Positions 33,555-42,420 of a stretch of 45,051 bases of DNA are shown piece by piece. Location of the stretch: the NCBI GenBank assembly GCA_012727535.1, contig JAAYGU010000148.1, positions 1 to 45,051 of the forward strand. The letters are read 5' to 3'. Numbering within the stretch: the stretch's first letter is position 1; the number at the start of each line of letters is the position of its first letter. Below the pieces are notes generated by a model. It was given only the letters and a program-made list of their open reading frames with translations. It did not search any database and was not told the DNA's origin. Origin of the DNA: Bacillota bacterium (GTDB lineage: Bacteria > Bacillota > UBA4882 > UBA10575). The translations under genes and the position numbers were made by a program.

Positions 33555-33836
33555 TTGTCTTGGGTGCGAATGATCACGAGATTCACTTCTGTTTCCTTAG
33601 TCATCTTCTTCATTGGCTTTTTACTTCCCGGTTTCGCCATTATTCCTTTTTCCAGCGCAGTTTTAGTCGGGTTTCTCATTGCCGGACTGGGTTATTTAGT
33701 CGAAAAGCTGGCGCTGAAAAAGGAGGCCTTCCCCTTTACCTACGGCTTGATCGGTTTTATCGTTACTTTAACCAGTCTGAGCGTTCTCAAGCTAAGACTA
33801 CTCAATCAGCAACTTTCCTGGTTGGGTTTGCTCTAA
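33555..33836 (+). CDS. Small multi-pass membrane protein, YvlD/phage-holin-4_2-like, apparently cut short by an in-frame TAA
   Basis: A 93-residue, strongly hydrophobic protein with three predicted helices (VSLVIFFIGFLLPGF, AVLVGFLIAGLGYLVEKL, YGLIGFIVTLTSLSVL). It resembles the small 'phage holin family' membrane proteins common in Bacillota genomes, whose function is unknown. AGGAGG precedes the TTG at 33555 by eight bases. The frame ends at TAA (33834-33836) in the middle of what should be the last helix. Without it, the same frame continues for 21 codons, TSLIIGLIDLIIPSTLKKTNQ less its last residue here, to a TGA at 33900-33902, and that stretch matches the usual end of this family (hydrophobic GLIDLxxP, then a basic tail). 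It may be a nonsense mutation, a base-call error, or a tolerated truncation. It converges on dut, 12 bases away if extended. Confidence 0.65.
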   Translation: MSWVRMITRFTSVSLVIFFIGFLLPGFAIIPFSSAVLVGFLIAGLGYLVEKLALKKEAFPFTYGLIGFIVTLTSLSVLKLRLLNQQLSWLGLL

Positions 33837-33914
33837 ACTTCCTTAATCATTGGTTTAATCGATCTGATTATCCCCTCCACCCTCAAGAAGACAAACCAGT
33901 GACAGAAACCTTGT

Positions 33915-34361
33915 TCACCTGGTTCCGGTATGCCCAAAACCCCCGCTTCCTCTTGTCGTTAAGTCTAAAGTTTCACTGGGCACCCATTGAATTTTGCTCA
34001 CCGGAGCTACTACCAACTGGGCAATACGGTCCCCCCGTTGGATCCGGTAGGGTTTCTGTCCGTGATTGACCAAAATTACTTTAATTTCTCCACGGTAATC
34101 CGCATCTACGGTTCCTGGGGCATTTAAGACCGTTACCCCAAATTTAGCCGCCAATCCGCTGCGTGGTCGGATCTGCCCCTCATAACCTTCCGGGAGGGCA
34201 ATCTCCAAACCGGTTGGCACCATAAGATAGCCGCCGGTCGGAATGGTAACTTCTGCTTCACCCGCCGCCAGTAAATCGACCCCCGCTGCACCCTCCGTCA
34301 TATACCCTGGTAATGGTAACCCCCTAGCATGGGCCAGTTGTTTCACATTTACTTGTACCAC
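33915..34361 (-). CDS. dut: dUTP diphosphatase (dUTPase)
   Basis: The trimeric dUTPase hydrolyses dUTP to dUMP, keeping uracil out of DNA and supplying dTMP synthesis. The 148-residue protein has the five family motifs: [30 protein letters not shown] with the catalytic aspartate, RGDRIAQLV, and the C-terminal [10 protein letters not shown] (138-147). The GTG at 34361 has GAGGAGG nine bases upstream. It lies 14 bases after the M16 peptidase gene on the same strand, so they are probably cotranscribed. Confidence 0.97.
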   Translation of the reverse strand: MVQVNVKQLAHARGLPLPGYMTEGAAGVDLLAAGEAEVTIPTGGYLMVPTGLEIALPEGYEGQIRPRSGLAAKFGVTVLNAPGTVDADYRGEIKVILVNHGQKPYRIQRGDRIAQLVVAPVSKIQWVPSETLDLTTRGSGGFGHTGTR

Positions 34362-34375
34362 CGCTCTTTACCTCC

Positions 34376-35647
34376 TCAAACCGAATTTTCCTGGCTGACC
34401 AGCAAACCGGAGATTGTTTCTGCTTGCGGAAAGGGGCCAATCGCTGCTAAGGTCAGCTGAGCGGGGGTAAAGAGCATCTGTGCGACACGCTGCAGATCTT
34501 CTCTGGTAACTTGCTCAATCTGTGCCAGTTCTTCCTCGGGACTAATATATCTCCCGTAAAACAACTCGCCTTTCGCCAACCGTCCCATGCGATTGCTGGT
34601 ATTTTCCAAACCCAGCCACATATTTCCCTTAATCTGCTCTTTCACCCGGTTTAATTCCTCCTCAGAGACGAGATTCTCCTGTAAAGAGAAGAGTTCCTTC
34701 CGGATCAAAGTCAGCACTTCCTCGTAATGACGCAGGCTTGTCCCGGCATAAATTGAAAACAAACCGAGATCGCGAAAAGCGGAGTAATAGGAGCCGGTGA
34801 CATAGACTAAACCCCGTTCTTCTCTCAGAGTTTGAAACAAACGCGAAGAAGAACTGCCCCCCAGAATGCTATTTAAGACCACCAGCGCATAGCGGTTGCT
34901 ATCCTGCCGGGAGAAACCCGGAGTCCCCAGACAAAGGTGAACCTGTTCGGTATCTTTAAAGCGGATATGATCTTGGCCTTGTATTTTAAAAGTCTGTTCC
35001 GGCTGGGGGTGAAATTCGCCGGTTAATTTATGCCAAAAGTGGTTACTTTCCTTAATAATTCCATCGAAATCAAAGTTCCCGGCAATCGCCAGACAGGAAT
35101 TATGCGGAGTATAATAACGTTCTTTATACTGAAGCAGTGCATCACGGTTAAGTTGCTTGATGCTTTCCGGAGTACCCAGGATCGAATGGCCTAAGGGGTG
35201 ATCTTGCAAGAGGGCCTGGGTAAATAGTTCAAAAACTAATTCATCCGGTGAATCTTCATACATCTTGACTTCCTCAAGGACCACATTTTTCTCCTTCTCC
35301 AGTTCTTCCGGGGAGAAGACCGAATTGATGACTAAGTCGGCCAATAAATCCAATCCCAAGCGGAAGTGCCGGTCGAGGAGTTTAACGTAAAAACAGGTGT
35401 ATTCCTTAGTGGTAAAAGCATTTAAGTGCCCCCCGACCGCGTCGATACTCTCCGCAATTTCCCGCGCCGTACGGTTTTTCGTCCCTTTAAAAGCCATATG
35501 TTCGATTAGATGTGAAATCCCTTGTTCATGCATAGTTTCATTCCTTGAGCCACAGGCGACCCAAAAACCGATGGAAACAGAGCGCACATACGGTATTTGT
35601 TCACAAACTACCGGCAATCCATTATCCAAAGTTGCACGTTTAATCAT
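34376..35647 (-). CDS. M16-family zinc peptidase (insulinase/processing peptidase type)
   Basis: A 423-residue, single-unit M16 peptidase of the type found beside dut or pnp in many Bacillota (YmxG/MlpA relatives). The inverted zinc motif HLIEH (46-50) supplies two ligands and the catalytic glutamate, with a downstream glutamate in NVVLEEVKMYED as the third ligand. A non-catalytic half follows, containing SSSSRLFQTLREERGLVYVTGS, the R/Y segment typical of the family. I start at the ATG at 35647 after AGAGGTG; a GTG four codons upstream lacks a site. The substrate is unknown. Confidence 0.9.
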   Translation of the reverse strand: MIKRATLDNGLPVVCEQIPYVRSVSIGFWVACGSRNETMHEQGISHLIEHMAFKGTKNRTAREIAESIDAVGGHLNAFTTKEYTCFYVKLLDRHFRLGLDLLADLVINSVFSPEELEKEKNVVLEEVKMYEDSPDELVFELFTQALLQDHPLGHSILGTPESIKQLNRDALLQYKERYYTPHNSCLAIAGNFDFDGIIKESNHFWHKLTGEFHPQPEQTFKIQGQDHIRFKDTEQVHLCLGTPGFSRQDSNRYALVVLNSILGGSSSSRLFQTLREERGLVYVTGSYYSAFRDLGLFSIYAGTSLRHYEEVLTLIRKELFSLQENLVSEEELNRVKEQIKGNMWLGLENTSNRMGRLAKGELFYGRYISPEEELAQIEQVTREDLQRVAQMLFTPAQLTLAAIGPFPQAETISGLLVSQENSV

Positions 35648-36000
35648 TGACGAAAACACCTCTGTGGTTGTTCTTTTCCTAGCTTGATTCCATAGACCAG
35701 TGCTACAAATTTTTCACGGATCAGACGGTTTATGTATAGTATTGGATCTTAAGCAAGGAATCAACGCAAAACCTTTGCCTTTTCTACATTGTTAATATTT
35801 ATACAGAATTTAATTTAATTCGTGATCAGAAGGCAAACTCCTTTTTCCTTTCCAGAATCTTAAAGTAATTCCACGCCCCAAACTTCCGTTTAATACTTTT
35901 GTAATCATATACTTAACTGGTGAGATCTACTAAAAGGATTAACCGGATCGAACGCGAAATCTTTATTAACCAAATTTATGTTAACATGAGGTATGACCAG
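35648..36000. other. Divergent gap between the M16 and GH18 genes
   Basis: An AT-rich stretch with no supported gene. On the minus strand TTGATT-N17-TACTAT is a weak promoter candidate for the M16-dut pair. On the plus strand TTGTAATCATATACTT near 35900 could contain a sigma-E-like CATA box for the GH18 gene, but no -35 fits. The GH18 reading frame itself extends back to a GTG at 35920. Confidence 0.35.
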
Positions 36001-37290
36001 ATGGAGCAGAGTGTTGTTACTACTATCTTATCACTGATCGTTTACCTTTCCACCGCCCTGTTTGGCGGCGGTGGGACAACGCATAACCCGTCCCTTCCAC
36101 CGGCCAACAGGATTGAAAGTAGCCAAGAGAAAGCAGCTTCACCTTCCACCGCTGTGATCTCTGCGGATGTGGTTAGTATGCGGTCAGAACCTGAGACTAA
36201 ATCTGATGTCACTCGACAATTAACTAGAGGGACAGCCGTTAAGATCAAACAGGAGAAAGACGGGTGGTATGAAGTTACCGATCAAAACGGAACCTCTGGT
36301 TGGATTGTTAAATGGGCGGCTAAGCCGACCCGCTTAATCAGTCCCTCCACTTTTAATCAATACGAAATTATCGGCTACTACGCCGAAAGCTATCGTGGAG
36401 ACCCCCGCGCCTTACAATCTTTCGCCGGGAACACGGATAAGATCACCACACTCGCGCCCTTCTTCTACCGGCTAGATAAAGAAGGAAACCTTTCCGGCCA
36501 AACTAACTCCGAGCTAATCCGGATGGCGAGCGCCTCTGGGACCAAGGTACTAGCCGTAGTAACCAATATCAGTTCCTCAAATTTTAGTAAAGATACGATC
36601 CATGCCCTCCTGCGCAGTAAAACTGCCAGAAGCAAGGCGATCAGTGAGATTTTAAACTTATTAAAGAGTAAAGGATATTCCGGTGTGAACATTGATTTTG
36701 AGGGTGTTCCGGTTGCCGATCGTCCTTATCTCACCGCCTTCTTCCGTGAACTTTCTAACAGCTTACGGGCGAATAATTATCTCGTAACGGCTGCTCTTCC
36801 GGCCAAAACGGCCGAAGAAGAATGGTCGGCTTGGTCCGGAGCTTACGATTATCAGGCGATCGCTCCTTACCTGGATTTAGCGATCATCATGAGTTACGAC
36901 CAGCACTATGCGAATGGACCACCCGGTCCGGTTGCCGCTCAAACCTGGGTTGAACGGGTGATCAGCTATTCTCTCCGTCATTTTTCCCCACAAAAATTGA
37001 TTATGGGGATCGCAGCCTACGGGTATGATTGGAATCAGAACTCCGGTCGGGCTTTAAACTATGCAGCAATTCAGTCCTTAATTAATCAATACAAGATTGC
37101 TCCCAAGTGGCATGAAGAGTACAAAACGCCTTATTTTTCCTATACAAAATCCGGGGTAAAACATGAAGTATGGTATGAAAACCGCCAAAGCACCGCCGCT
37201 AAACTGGAGTTGATTGATAAGTATAACCTACGCGGAGTAGCCATCTGGCGTCTAGGCTACGAAGACCCCGGAATTTGGAATGTTTTCTAG
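36001..37290 (+). CDS. Exported SH3-domain glycoside hydrolase family 18 (YaaH/SleL-like)
   Basis: An exported or membrane-anchored enzyme of GH18. In spore formers the GH18 proteins YaaH/SleL are N-acetylglucosaminidases that degrade cortex fragments at germination. Numbered from 36001, a hydrophobic segment (about 5-24) is followed by a low-complexity linker, an SH3b domain (about 53-110; SADVVSMRSEPETKSDV, GTSGWIVKWA), and the GH18 barrel from about 125 to the end. The catalytic motif GVNIDFEG contains the acid E234. YaaH-type proteins usually carry LysM domains; here one bacterial SH3 domain takes that place. Upstream in-frame starts at 35920 (GTG) and 35986 (ATG) lack ribosome-binding sites, whereas GAGGT lies eight bases before 36001. 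Whether it is a spore enzyme is inference. Confidence 0.85.
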   Translation: MEQSVVTTILSLIVYLSTALFGGGGTTHNPSLPPANRIESSQEKAASPSTAVISADVVSMRSEPETKSDVTRQLTRGTAVKIKQEKDGWYEVTDQNGTSGWIVKWAAKPTRLISPSTFNQYEIIGYYAESYRGDPRALQSFAGNTDKITTLAPFFYRLDKEGNLSGQTNSELIRMASASGTKVLAVVTNISSSNFSKDTIHALLRSKTARSKAISEILNLLKSKGYSGVNIDFEGVPVADRPYLTAFFRELSNSLRANNYLVTAALPAKTAEEEWSAWSGAYDYQAIAPYLDLAIIMSYDQHYANGPPGPVAAQTWVERVISYSLRHFSPQKLIMGIAAYGYDWNQNSGRALNYAAIQSLINQYKIAPKWHEEYKTPYFSYTKSGVKHEVWYENRQSTAAKLELIDKYNLRGVAIWRLGYEDPGIWNVF

Positions 37291-37342
37291 GTTATCCCCA
37301 TCTCTGCTCTATTGAATTGATGATACCCCTTTTCTATAGGAC

Positions 37343-37383
37343 GAAGAGAGCTTTTCCCAAACAGGGAATCAGCTCTCTTCTTT
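37343..37383. terminator. Bidirectional terminator between the GH18 gene and a convergent membrane gene
   Basis: GAAGAGAGC (37343-37351) and GCTCTCTTC (37372-37380) form a perfect 9-bp stem, with an inner TTCCC/GGGAA pair extending it, and short T tracts on both strands. It lies between two converging genes. Confidence 0.8.
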
Positions 37384-37435
37384 GTTACGAATCTATTCTC
37401 ATCAAATAGTTTCTGTCAACGGTTAAAGAACACCT

Positions 37436-37867
37436 TTACTTAGACCCTTTTTTGCATAATTTTAATAAACCCACAAGCACTATGGTTCCTACAACGACGA
37501 CAAAATAAGGAAAGTACGTGTGGAGCTCGCTCCCCTTTTGCCCAATGAGGCTGGCCAGTTGGCCGCGGCCCGGTACCCGATAAAACTCCAGAACGACCAC
37601 GAGCGAACCCAACAAAGTCCCTAGACCAAAAAACCAGGTTTTGCTCTTATCCATGAGAAAGAGGATCAAAAGAAAGGTAACTGCCAGAGTAAGGAGATAG
37701 ACCCAGACCCAGCCGAAATTCATATGTAGACTCAGATTGATCTTTTCTGTATTAACCGAAAGTGTCTTGGTTGTTTCCCCAATCAAAGGATCCAATAACA
37801 TGAAGAGTGCTATTATGGAAAAAGCGCTAAAGATAATGTTACGTAAATCTACGCGTGTTATTTTCAT
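37436..37867 (-). CDS. Membrane protein of unknown function
   Basis: A 143-residue protein with four hydrophobic segments (about residues 10-30, 52-72, 78-96 and 118-137) and a basic C-terminus (KLCKKGSK). The loop after the first segment (GETTKTLSVNTEKINLSLHM) would face outside. I do not recognise the family. GGGAGGGG precedes the ATG at 37867 by six bases, so it is likely a real gene. It is divergent from the XRE-cupin regulator and convergent with the GH18 gene, which makes it a single-gene unit. Confidence 0.75.
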   Translation of the reverse strand: MKITRVDLRNIIFSAFSIIALFMLLDPLIGETTKTLSVNTEKINLSLHMNFGWVWVYLLTLAVTFLLILFLMDKSKTWFFGLGTLLGSLVVVLEFYRVPGRGQLASLIGQKGSELHTYFPYFVVVVGTIVLVGLLKLCKKGSK

Positions 37868-38037
37868 TAGTAACCCCTCCCATTAAGTTTTATTCAATAA
37901 TAATTAATTCTTCAGAAATAAAAATATACCTTTTTCAACCAGGAATTAAAATTTTCGGTTCATAGGTAAATAAGCAAAAAAACCTTCCTTTTCCCTCAAA
38001 AATAACGCTAGACAGCTGAAATGGGGGAAAATAGTCC

Positions 38038-38066
38038 TTGACAGGGGATTCTGATCTGCTTATAAT
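38038..38066 (+). promoter_or_regulatory. Consensus sigma-A promoter of the regulator-potABCD operon
   Basis: TTGACA (38038-38043), a 17-base spacer and TATAAT (38061-38066), a perfect match at both boxes. Transcription would begin near 38073, about 68 bases before the regulator ATG. So strong a promoter for a regulator-transporter operon suggests it is normally repressed. Confidence 0.88.
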
Positions 38067-38080
38067 ATTTTCGTTGTCTT

Positions 38081-38108
38081 AGTTTAGCATAAGTAAACTT
38101 TAAGTTTA
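38081..38108 (+). promoter_or_regulatory. Probable operator: three AGTTTA/TAAACT half-sites
   Basis: AGTTTA (38081-38086), TAAACT (38094-38099) and AGTTTA (38103-38108) alternate in orientation. The last two form the perfect palindrome TAAACTT-T-AAGTTTA, and the first two an inverted repeat with a seven-base spacer. They lie about 8 to 36 bases past the predicted transcription start, a place where a bound repressor would block RNA polymerase. The XRE-cupin protein encoded next is the obvious candidate to bind. Confidence 0.6.
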
Positions 38109-38140
38109 ATTTAATTAAAATCAGAATAGGATGTTCACTC

Positions 38141-38680
38141 ATGAAGATCGGAGAAAAAATTAGATTATTAAGGATTAAGAACCAGTTAACTCAGGAAGAG
38201 TTGGCTAATCGTTGCGAATTATCCAAAGGCTTCATTTCCCAGGTAGAAAGGGACTTAACTTCCCCTTCCATCGCCACCCTCCTGGATATTCTGGAATCAT
38301 TGGGGACTAATATTAAAGATTTTTTCAATGAAACAATTGAAGAGAAAATTGTCTTCAAAAACGATGATATTTTTATTCAAGAGAATAACGAGTTAAAATA
38401 CCAAATCCATTGGATTGTACCTAATTCGCAGAAAAACCGGATGGAACCGATCCTTGTCTACCTTGAACCCGGAGGGGTTACTGAACTAGAAGACCCGCAT
38501 GAAGGAGAAGAATTCGGTTATATCTTGGCTGGTAGCGTCAGTATTCACCTGGGAAATCAGGTTTTTAAAGCCCGCAAAAATGACCGTTTTTACTTTAAAC
38601 CGGTCGTCAGTCACTATCTCTCTAATCCCGGAAAAACACAAGCCAAAATACTCTGGGTCTCCACACCACCAAACTTCTAA
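38141..38680 (+). CDS. XRE-cupin transcriptional regulator of the polyamine transport operon
   Basis: A 179-residue regulator with an N-terminal XRE helix-turn-helix (about 5-60; LTQEELANRCELSKGFISQVER) and a C-terminal cupin domain (about 105-178; EPGGVTELEDPHEGEEFGYILAGS, FYFKPVVSHYLSNPG). This layout is that of PuuR-like regulators, which sense polyamines or related ligands through the cupin. It is the first gene of the operon, 42 bases before potA, behind a consensus promoter and repeated half-sites, so autoregulation is likely. Ligand and mode of action are inferred from context. An AGGA lies nine bases before the ATG. Confidence 0.9.
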   Translation: MKIGEKIRLLRIKNQLTQEELANRCELSKGFISQVERDLTSPSIATLLDILESLGTNIKDFFNETIEEKIVFKNDDIFIQENNELKYQIHWIVPNSQKNRMEPILVYLEPGGVTELEDPHEGEEFGYILAGSVSIHLGNQVFKARKNDRFYFKPVVSHYLSNPGKTQAKILWVSTPPNF

Positions 38681-38722
38681 ATTGACCAAAAGACCATAAG
38701 ATTGAATAATGGGGGAAGTTAT

Positions 38723-39769
38723 ATGGCGCAAAACATCATCCATTTAGTTAATGTCTCGAAAAACTATAACGGCACCGAAGCTCTACGTAACATTAACCTC
38801 TATATCCGCAAAAATGAGTTTTTAACTCTACTCGGACCTAGTGGCTGTGGAAAAACCACCACTTTAAGGATTATTGGCGGATTTGAAGCACCGGACGGTG
38901 GGGAAGTTCTCTTTAATGGAGTAAATATCACTTCCGTTCCCCCTTATAAGCGTAGAGTAAATACGGTCTTTCAAAAGTACGCTCTCTTTCCCCACCTGAA
39001 TGTCTTTGAGAATATCGCTTTTGGTTTAAAAATCAAGAAAATGGATAAAAAACTCATTGCCGAAAAAGTCCACAATATACTGGGCTTGGTCAACCTCTCG
39101 GGCTTTGAGCAACGGGAGATTGATTCGTTAAGTGGCGGCCAACAACAGCGGGTGGCGATTGCCCGCGCTTTGGTCAATGAACCGGAAGTACTCCTCCTCG
39201 ATGAGCCCCTGGGGGCCTTGGATCTCAAATTACGACAAGAAATGCAAATTGAATTGAAGAACATGCAACAAAGATTGGGGATTACCTTTGTTTATGTCAC
39301 ACATGACCAAGAGGAAGCACTCTCCATGTCGGATACGATTGTGGTGATGAAAGAAGGAAGTATCCAACAGATTGGCTCCCCGATTGACATTTATAATGAG
39401 CCTAAAAACTCCTTTGTCGCTGATTTTATTGGCGAAAGTAATATCGTCAGCGGGATTATGCTCCGGGATTACTTGGTTAAATTTGCCGAAACCACCTTTG
39501 AATGCGTTGATCATGGTTTTAAAGAAAACGAGCCGGTGGATGTGGTGATCCGGCCGGAAGATATTCAGGTGGTCCCAGCCGCGGAGAGCAAACTCCAGGG
39601 GGAAGTAAGCGCCGTGACTTTCAAAGGTGTCCATTACGAAATGATCGTCCAGAATAACTCCACCCGGTGGAAGATCCAGAGTACAGCCATGGCACCAGTC
39701 GGTGCCAAAGTCGGGTTACAGATTCTCCCTGAAGCCATCCATATCATGAAAAAGGTGACTGTAAAATGA
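38723..39769 (+). CDS. potA: Spermidine/putrescine ABC transporter, ATP-binding protein
   Basis: The ATPase subunit that powers polyamine uptake by the PotBC permease. The 348-residue protein has Walker A GPSGCGKT (38-45), the Q-loop, the ABC signature LSGGQQQR (136-143), Walker B ending in LLLDEP (D160, E161) and the H-loop in [11 protein letters not shown]-terminal TOBE-type domain (about 235-345; [14 protein letters not shown]) is usual for PotA. I start at the ATG at 38723 because a G-rich site lies seven bases upstream; a TTG at 38702 is in frame but poorly supported. It overlaps potB by four bases. Confidence 0.95.
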   Translation: MAQNIIHLVNVSKNYNGTEALRNINLYIRKNEFLTLLGPSGCGKTTTLRIIGGFEAPDGGEVLFNGVNITSVPPYKRRVNTVFQKYALFPHLNVFENIAFGLKIKKMDKKLIAEKVHNILGLVNLSGFEQREIDSLSGGQQQRVAIARALVNEPEVLLLDEPLGALDLKLRQEMQIELKNMQQRLGITFVYVTHDQEEALSMSDTIVVMKEGSIQQIGSPIDIYNEPKNSFVADFIGESNIVSGIMLRDYLVKFAETTFECVDHGFKENEPVDVVIRPEDIQVVPAAESKLQGEVSAVTFKGVHYEMIVQNNSTRWKIQSTAMAPVGAKVGLQILPEAIHIMKKVTVK

Positions 39770-40590
39770 AGAATAAGTGGCTTACCTATCCCTATCTGGT
39801 CTGGATGTTAATCTTTATCTTCATCCCGCTCCTTTTGGTCTTGTTTTTTAGCTTGACGGTACGCACCCCAGAAGGGTTGGCCTTTTCTTTCGAAAACTTC
39901 CAGCGGTTTTTTGAACCAATCTATCTAAGAGTATTGTTGCGCTCCGTTTACCTGGCGCTGATCAGCACCATCATCTGTTTGGTGTTGGGGTATCCGATGG
40001 CGATGATTTTAGCAGGTAATAATTTTAAACGGAAAAATGTCATGGTTTTTTTATTTGTCGTCCCAATGTGGATGAATTTTCTTTTACGCACTTACGCTTG
40101 GATGACTCTTTTAGAAAGACAAGGGCTGCTCAATACTTTCCTCTCTTTTCTGGGCCTACCTCCTTTAAACCTGCTTTATACGCAGGAAGCCGTGGTCTTA
40201 GGGATGGTCTATAATTTTTTGCCCTTCATGGTGCTCCCCATTTACTCGGTGCTCAGTAAGATCGACCGGCAGTTGATTGAAGCAGCCGCCGATCTGGGGG
40301 CCGATCAAGTAACCATTTTTCGGCGCGTAATCTTTCCCTTGAGTTTACCAGGGGTCATGTCCGGAATCACTATGGTCTTTATGCCGGCTGTCACGACTTT
40401 TGTCATCTCCCGTTTATTGGGGGGTGGACAGTTTACCTTAATCGGAAACCTTATTGAACAGCAATTCCTGTTTGTCGGTGATTGGCATTTCGGCTCCGCC
40501 ATCTCCATGGTGATGATGGTCATCATCCTTTTGAGTATCGGTGTGCTGTCTCGGTATGACAAAGAACACGAAGGGGGTGGGTTGTGGTGA
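39766..40590 (+). CDS. potB: Spermidine/putrescine ABC transporter, permease PotB
   Basis: A 274-residue inner permease subunit with about six membrane helices and the cytoplasmic EAA loop that docks on PotA ([25 protein letters not shown], shown here only as its core: EAAADLGA at about residues 171-178). The N-terminus [19 protein letters not shown] is typical of PotB. The start overlaps potA by four bases (ATGA) and the end overlaps potC by seven, so the transporter genes are translationally coupled. Confidence 0.95.
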   Translation: MKNKWLTYPYLVWMLIFIFIPLLLVLFFSLTVRTPEGLAFSFENFQRFFEPIYLRVLLRSVYLALISTIICLVLGYPMAMILAGNNFKRKNVMVFLFVVPMWMNFLLRTYAWMTLLERQGLLNTFLSFLGLPPLNLLYTQEAVVLGMVYNFLPFMVLPIYSVLSKIDRQLIEAAADLGADQVTIFRRVIFPLSLPGVMSGITMVFMPAVTTFVISRLLGGGQFTLIGNLIEQQFLFVGDWHFGSAISMVMMVIILLSIGVLSRYDKEHEGGGLW

Positions 40591-41369
40591 AACATTATTT
40601 GAAAAAATTTTATGCCATACTCATTTATCTCTTCTTGTATGCGCCCATCCTGATCTTGATTATCTTTTCTTTTAATGCTTCCAAATCCAGAGGAAATTGG
40701 AGCGGTTTTTCCCTTCATTGGTATTTTGAACTCCTTCAGGACCGGCAGATCCTAAACGCCTTATATAATACAATGATGATCGCCGTTCTGTCCGCGGTCA
40801 TTGCTACTCTGATAGGCACGGCCGCCGCCATTGGGATTCATAACATGAAAAAATTGAAAAAAAAGGTCATTATGAACCTCACCTATTTGCCGGTGGTTAA
40901 TCCTGATATCGTCACCGGCTTATCGCTGATGATCCTCTTTGTCTTTATCAATCTGCGGTTAGGCTTTCTCTCCCTACTGCTGGCCCATATTACCTTCAAT
41001 ATTCCTTATGTAATTTTATCGGTTCTACCGAAATTAAAACAACTGGATAAACACCTCTATGAGGCGGCCTTGGATCTAGGAGCCACGCCGCTCGAAGCCT
41101 ATCGCAAAGTTATTCTACCCGAAATTATGCCGGGGGTTGTGACCGGAATGCTCTTGGCTTTTACTCTATCCCTAGATGATTTTGTGATTAGCTTTTTTAC
41201 GACCGGTTCGGGCGTCTCCACCCTCTCGATCACCGTTTATTCCATGGCCCGCCGCGGAATTAATCCCAAGATTAATGCCATTTCCACAATCCTTTTCTTA
41301 ACCGTGCTTTTATTATTAATGATTGTGAATATAAGGATGTCTGGAAATCATAGCAAAAAGGAGAGATGA
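40584..41369 (+). CDS. potC: Spermidine/putrescine ABC transporter, permease PotC
   Basis: The second permease subunit, 261 residues, with about six membrane helices. The EAA loop EAALDLGATPLEAYRKVILP lies at about residues 164-183, and the PotC-type FSFNASKSRGNWSGFSLHWY follows the first helix. The start is GTG at 40584 (a second GTG follows at once) with AAGGGGG upstream. It forms the channel with PotB. The stop TGA lies two bases before the potD start I prefer. Confidence 0.95.
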   Translation: MVKHYLKKFYAILIYLFLYAPILILIIFSFNASKSRGNWSGFSLHWYFELLQDRQILNALYNTMMIAVLSAVIATLIGTAAAIGIHNMKKLKKKVIMNLTYLPVVNPDIVTGLSLMILFVFINLRLGFLSLLLAHITFNIPYVILSVLPKLKQLDKHLYEAALDLGATPLEAYRKVILPEIMPGVVTGMLLAFTLSLDDFVISFFTTGSGVSTLSITVYSMARRGINPKINAISTILFLTVLLLLMIVNIRMSGNHSKKER

Positions 41370-41371
41370 AA

Positions 41372-42415
41372 ATGCGGAAAGCGAAAATTCTTGGCCTCGC
41401 CCTCTTATTAGGTCTCGCCGTTCTAACCTTTGCGGCTTGCGGTCAAGACCGGAAACCAGTGTTGAGCGTCTACAACTGGGGAGACTACATCGATGAATCG
41501 ATCATCGCCGAATTTGAGAAGGAATTCAACATTCGCGTTAATTATGACACTTTCAGCACCAATGAGGACATGTATGTGAAGGTTAAATCGGGCGGCGGGA
41601 GCTACGATCTGCTTTTCCCTTCCGATTATACTATTGAACGGATGCGCAAAGAGGGGATGCTACACAAACTGGATTTTAATAATATTCCGAACTACCAATA
41701 CATCGAAGAGCAGTTTAAAAACCTGGATTATGATCCGCAAAACGAATACTCCGTCCCCTATATGTGGGGAACAGTCGGAATAGTTTATAATAAAAAAATG
41801 GTCACCAAACCGGTCACCAGTTGGCGGATTCTTTGGGATGAAGATTATGCGAAACAGATTTTGATGCTCGATAGCCAGCGTGATTCCATTGGGATTACCC
41901 TTAAGATGCTCGGTTATTCGATGAACACTAGAAATCTCCAGGAACTTGCCGCTGCCAAAGAGGCCTTGATCAAGCAAAAGCCGCTGGTCTTAGCATATGT
42001 CGGCGATGATGTGAAAGACAAAATGATCGCTGGCGAAGCAGCCTTGGCGGTGGTGTGGTCTGGTGACGCCGTTTACATGATGCGCGAGAACCCCGATCTA
42101 GCCTTTGCCATTCCGGAGGAAGGAAGCAACCTTTGGTTCGATGCCATGGTCATCCCCAATACTAGCAAACACAAAACAGAAGCAGAGAAATTCATCAACT
42201 TCCTCTGCCGTACAGAGATTGCCTACAAAAACACTGACTATATCGGGTATTCAACCCCGCACCGCGAAGCAAAAAAGTTGTTGGAACCAGAACTATTAAA
42301 CGAACCGGCGGCTTATCCAAGTGCAGAACAGCTTGCCAATTGCGAAATATTTCTGGATCTGGGCGATTTCTTGAAAGAGTATGACCGGATTTGGACCGAA
42401 GTAAAAGCAATATAA
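41372..42415 (+). CDS. potD: Polyamine-binding lipoprotein PotD
   Basis: The extracytoplasmic solute-binding protein that delivers spermidine or putrescine to PotBC. From the ATG at 41372 (AAGGAG eight bases upstream; the ATG at 41366 is too close to it) a lipoprotein signal ends in TFAAC, after which C22 would be lipidated. The mature protein opens with LSVYNWGDYID, the family signature whose aromatic and acidic residues line the polyamine site, followed by SDYTIERM, VPYMWGTVGIVYN and ALAVVWSGDA. PotD-type binding sites use several aspartates and tryptophans; the exact ligand cannot be read off. It ends the operon, just before a strong terminator. Confidence 0.95.
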   Translation: MRKAKILGLALLLGLAVLTFAACGQDRKPVLSVYNWGDYIDESIIAEFEKEFNIRVNYDTFSTNEDMYVKVKSGGGSYDLLFPSDYTIERMRKEGMLHKLDFNNIPNYQYIEEQFKNLDYDPQNEYSVPYMWGTVGIVYNKKMVTKPVTSWRILWDEDYAKQILMLDSQRDSIGITLKMLGYSMNTRNLQELAAAKEALIKQKPLVLAYVGDDVKDKMIAGEAALAVVWSGDAVYMMRENPDLAFAIPEEGSNLWFDAMVIPNTSKHKTEAEKFINFLCRTEIAYKNTDYIGYSTPHREAKKLLEPELLNEPAAYPSAEQLANCEIFLDLGDFLKEYDRIWTEVKAI

Positions 42416-42420
42416 TTGGC

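Noticed and set aside
33560-34069. 169-codon plus-strand frame across the holin-like gene and dut
   Set aside because: It is out of frame with the hydrophobic protein and antisense to dut; composition is not protein-like. I considered it as a frameshift continuation, but the in-frame continuation past TAA fits much better.
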